DNA of 44,220 nt from DAONFI01 sp035403485 (GTDB taxonomy: Bacteria; Planctomycetota; Phycisphaerae; SM23-33): assembly GCA_964536835.1 (NCBI GenBank), contig CAZIAZ010000024.1, forward strand, positions 1 to 44,220, read 5' to 3'. The position numbers and the translations under genes are program-made. The notes beneath the pieces are model-generated. The model was given only the letters and a program-made list of their open reading frames with translations. It did not search any database and was not told the DNA's origin. Positions 43,513 through 44,220 of the stretch are shown here, in pieces. Position 1 is the first letter of the stretch. Each line of letters begins with the position of its first letter.

Positions 43513-43765
43513 CGACTGGTGGATTATTACCAAAGTGAGGGTGAATCACGCGGTGACGACGGGTAATTTTTTGAGCCGCGACGACGCCCGGACTTACGCC
43601 AGGCATTTATCCGGTTATTCCACGGTTGAGGTGCTCAATACCGCTGCCTTCAGGCGGAAGTACCCACGAATGGCAGCGGAACGCGGCTTGTTCGCGGAAC
43701 AGCCACAATCGATACAGAAAAAAACCAAAGCGGCCCCGACGCTGTTTCCGCGGGCCTGCTGCTGA
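43502..43765 (+). CDS. Small basic protein of unknown function
   Basis: An 87-residue protein. The ATG at 43502 has AAAGGAG 6 bases upstream and overlaps the preceding stop by 11 bases; the open frame extends further upstream but without support. It contains DWWIITKVRVNHAV and YARHLSGYSTVEV, and has a basic, proline-containing C-terminus. No family is recognised. It is part of the overlapping run of small element genes. Confidence 0.6.
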   Translation: MKRNDWWIITKVRVNHAVTTGNFLSRDDARTYARHLSGYSTVEVLNTAAFRRKYPRMAAERGLFAEQPQSIQKKTKAAPTLFPRACC

Positions 43766-43853
43766 TAACAGAATAACGCCGGCGACCAGTGGGTTGGGAT
43801 AACGCACAAAAGAGTCCGGCATGACCTTAAATCACGTAATGGAGTAACAAAAA

Positions 43854-44220
43854 ATGGTAGCAACTAACGATGAAAAACCCAGCGAAAACGCACTGGGAAT
43901 AATTGACGCGATGACGCCAATCGGCAGGAAGTTCGAAGTCGGGGAAAATATCCTCGAATACTTCGGGATGGATGAACAGGGCAATATACGGTATTCGGAG
44001 AATAACGGCCCGCTGGTCGTCATGTCAGTTGATAGTTGGAACGCCAATAAAGCCCAGCATGTAGAAGGCTACACCGACCAAGTGAATCCGGAAGTCACAG
44101 ACGACAATATTGCCGACGTCTCCGAGCCGGCCGAGCCGGAAGCGATCGCCACAGAGCAACCCGAAGAGCAGGACGACAGTGATATCGCCTACAAGGCGTA
44201 TTATCGCATTCAGCAGGAAC
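43854..44220 (+). CDS. Acidic element protein, cut by window end
   Basis: An open frame begins at ATG 43854, with GGAG 9 bases upstream, and runs to the window end without a stop (122 residues visible). The N-terminal part (IGRKFEVGENILEYFGMDEQG) is followed by an acidic linker rich in Glu, Asp, Pro and Ala (SEPAEPEAIATEQPEEQ) and then DIAYKAYYRIQQ. I do not recognise a family from the part visible. It is 88 bases downstream of the previous small gene. Confidence 0.65.
   Translation, partial: MVATNDEKPSENALGIIDAMTPIGRKFEVGENILEYFGMDEQGNIRYSENNGPLVVMSVDSWNANKAQHVEGYTDQVNPEVTDDNIADVSEPAEPEAIATEQPEEQDDSDIAYKAYYRIQQE

Larger units (their letters stand above)
35234..44220. mobile_element. Integrative element at tRNA-Leu (right end outside window)
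   Basis: The evidence is a complete tyrosine recombinase gene beside the 3' end of tRNA-Leu, a following gene set unlike the preceding chromosome (small phage-like genes, XRE regulators, a HEPN-like pair, an HsdR-N-like protein, an extra tRNA), and visibly more AT-rich sequence at about 37.6-42.0 kb. No second copy of the tRNA 3' end was seen in the window, so the far boundary must lie beyond 44220. Whether it is a prophage, satellite or integrative plasmid cannot be told: no structural, packaging or conjugation genes are visible. Confidence 0.7.

Overview
The window looks like chromosome of an anaerobic Planctomycetota bacterium, most likely of the Phycisphaerae/Sedimentisphaerales type. This is an inference from gene content: HEAT-repeat lipoproteins, a pseudopilin with the planctomycete-style C-terminal motif, a squalene-cyclase-like toroid fused to DUF4159-like modules, corrinoid/UroD methyl-transfer proteins and a LarA-family enzyme. 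Genes are dense, with strong Shine-Dalgarno sequences and frequent GTG and TTG starts.

Regions. (1) 1-5040: ROK sugar kinase and a HEAT lipoprotein on the minus strand, then purM on the plus strand. (2) 5112-8589: ECF sigma factor, a likely membrane-bound anti-sigma partner, a pseudopilin and a small membrane protein, ending in a strong terminator. (3) 8632-8792: a 161-bp element with terminal inverted repeats, of which a second copy is cut by the window start. (4) 8874-20342: two SAM methyltransferases, a LarA-family protein, a family 2 glycosyltransferase, then three exported proteins (TPR-like, toroid/DUF4159, lipoprotein). (5) 20707-21986: alanine dehydrogenase carrying an exact 173-bp tandem duplication at its 5' end that shifts the original frame. 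(6) 22161-24883: corrinoid protein, UroD-family methyltransferase and a small siroheme reductase. (7) 25193-27075: a sigma-54 promoter followed by amt-glnK. (8) 27163-34957: cmk, plsC and addB-addA on the minus strand, transcribed towards lower coordinates.

(9) 35150-44220: tRNA-Leu(CAG) followed by a tyrosine recombinase and at least 8.8 kb of accessory DNA, read here as an integrative element whose far end lies outside the window. It carries a fused sigma-2/XRE-like protein, a HEPN-like pair, a four-gene minus-strand operon (XRE regulator, HsdR-N-like nuclease-fold protein, membrane zinc-ribbon protein, truncated P63C-like protein), and an intergenic control region. That control region contains a perfect inverted repeat, a strong promoter, several hairpins and a complete tRNA(CAU). 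It is followed by a run of small overlapping phage-like genes, the last of which is cut by the window end.

The points most worth a second look are the frame-shifting ald duplication, the structured tRNA-containing control region of the element, the sigma-2/XRE fusion, the element's XRE/HsdR-N/membrane operon, and a GlnK protein lacking the usual uridylylated tyrosine.
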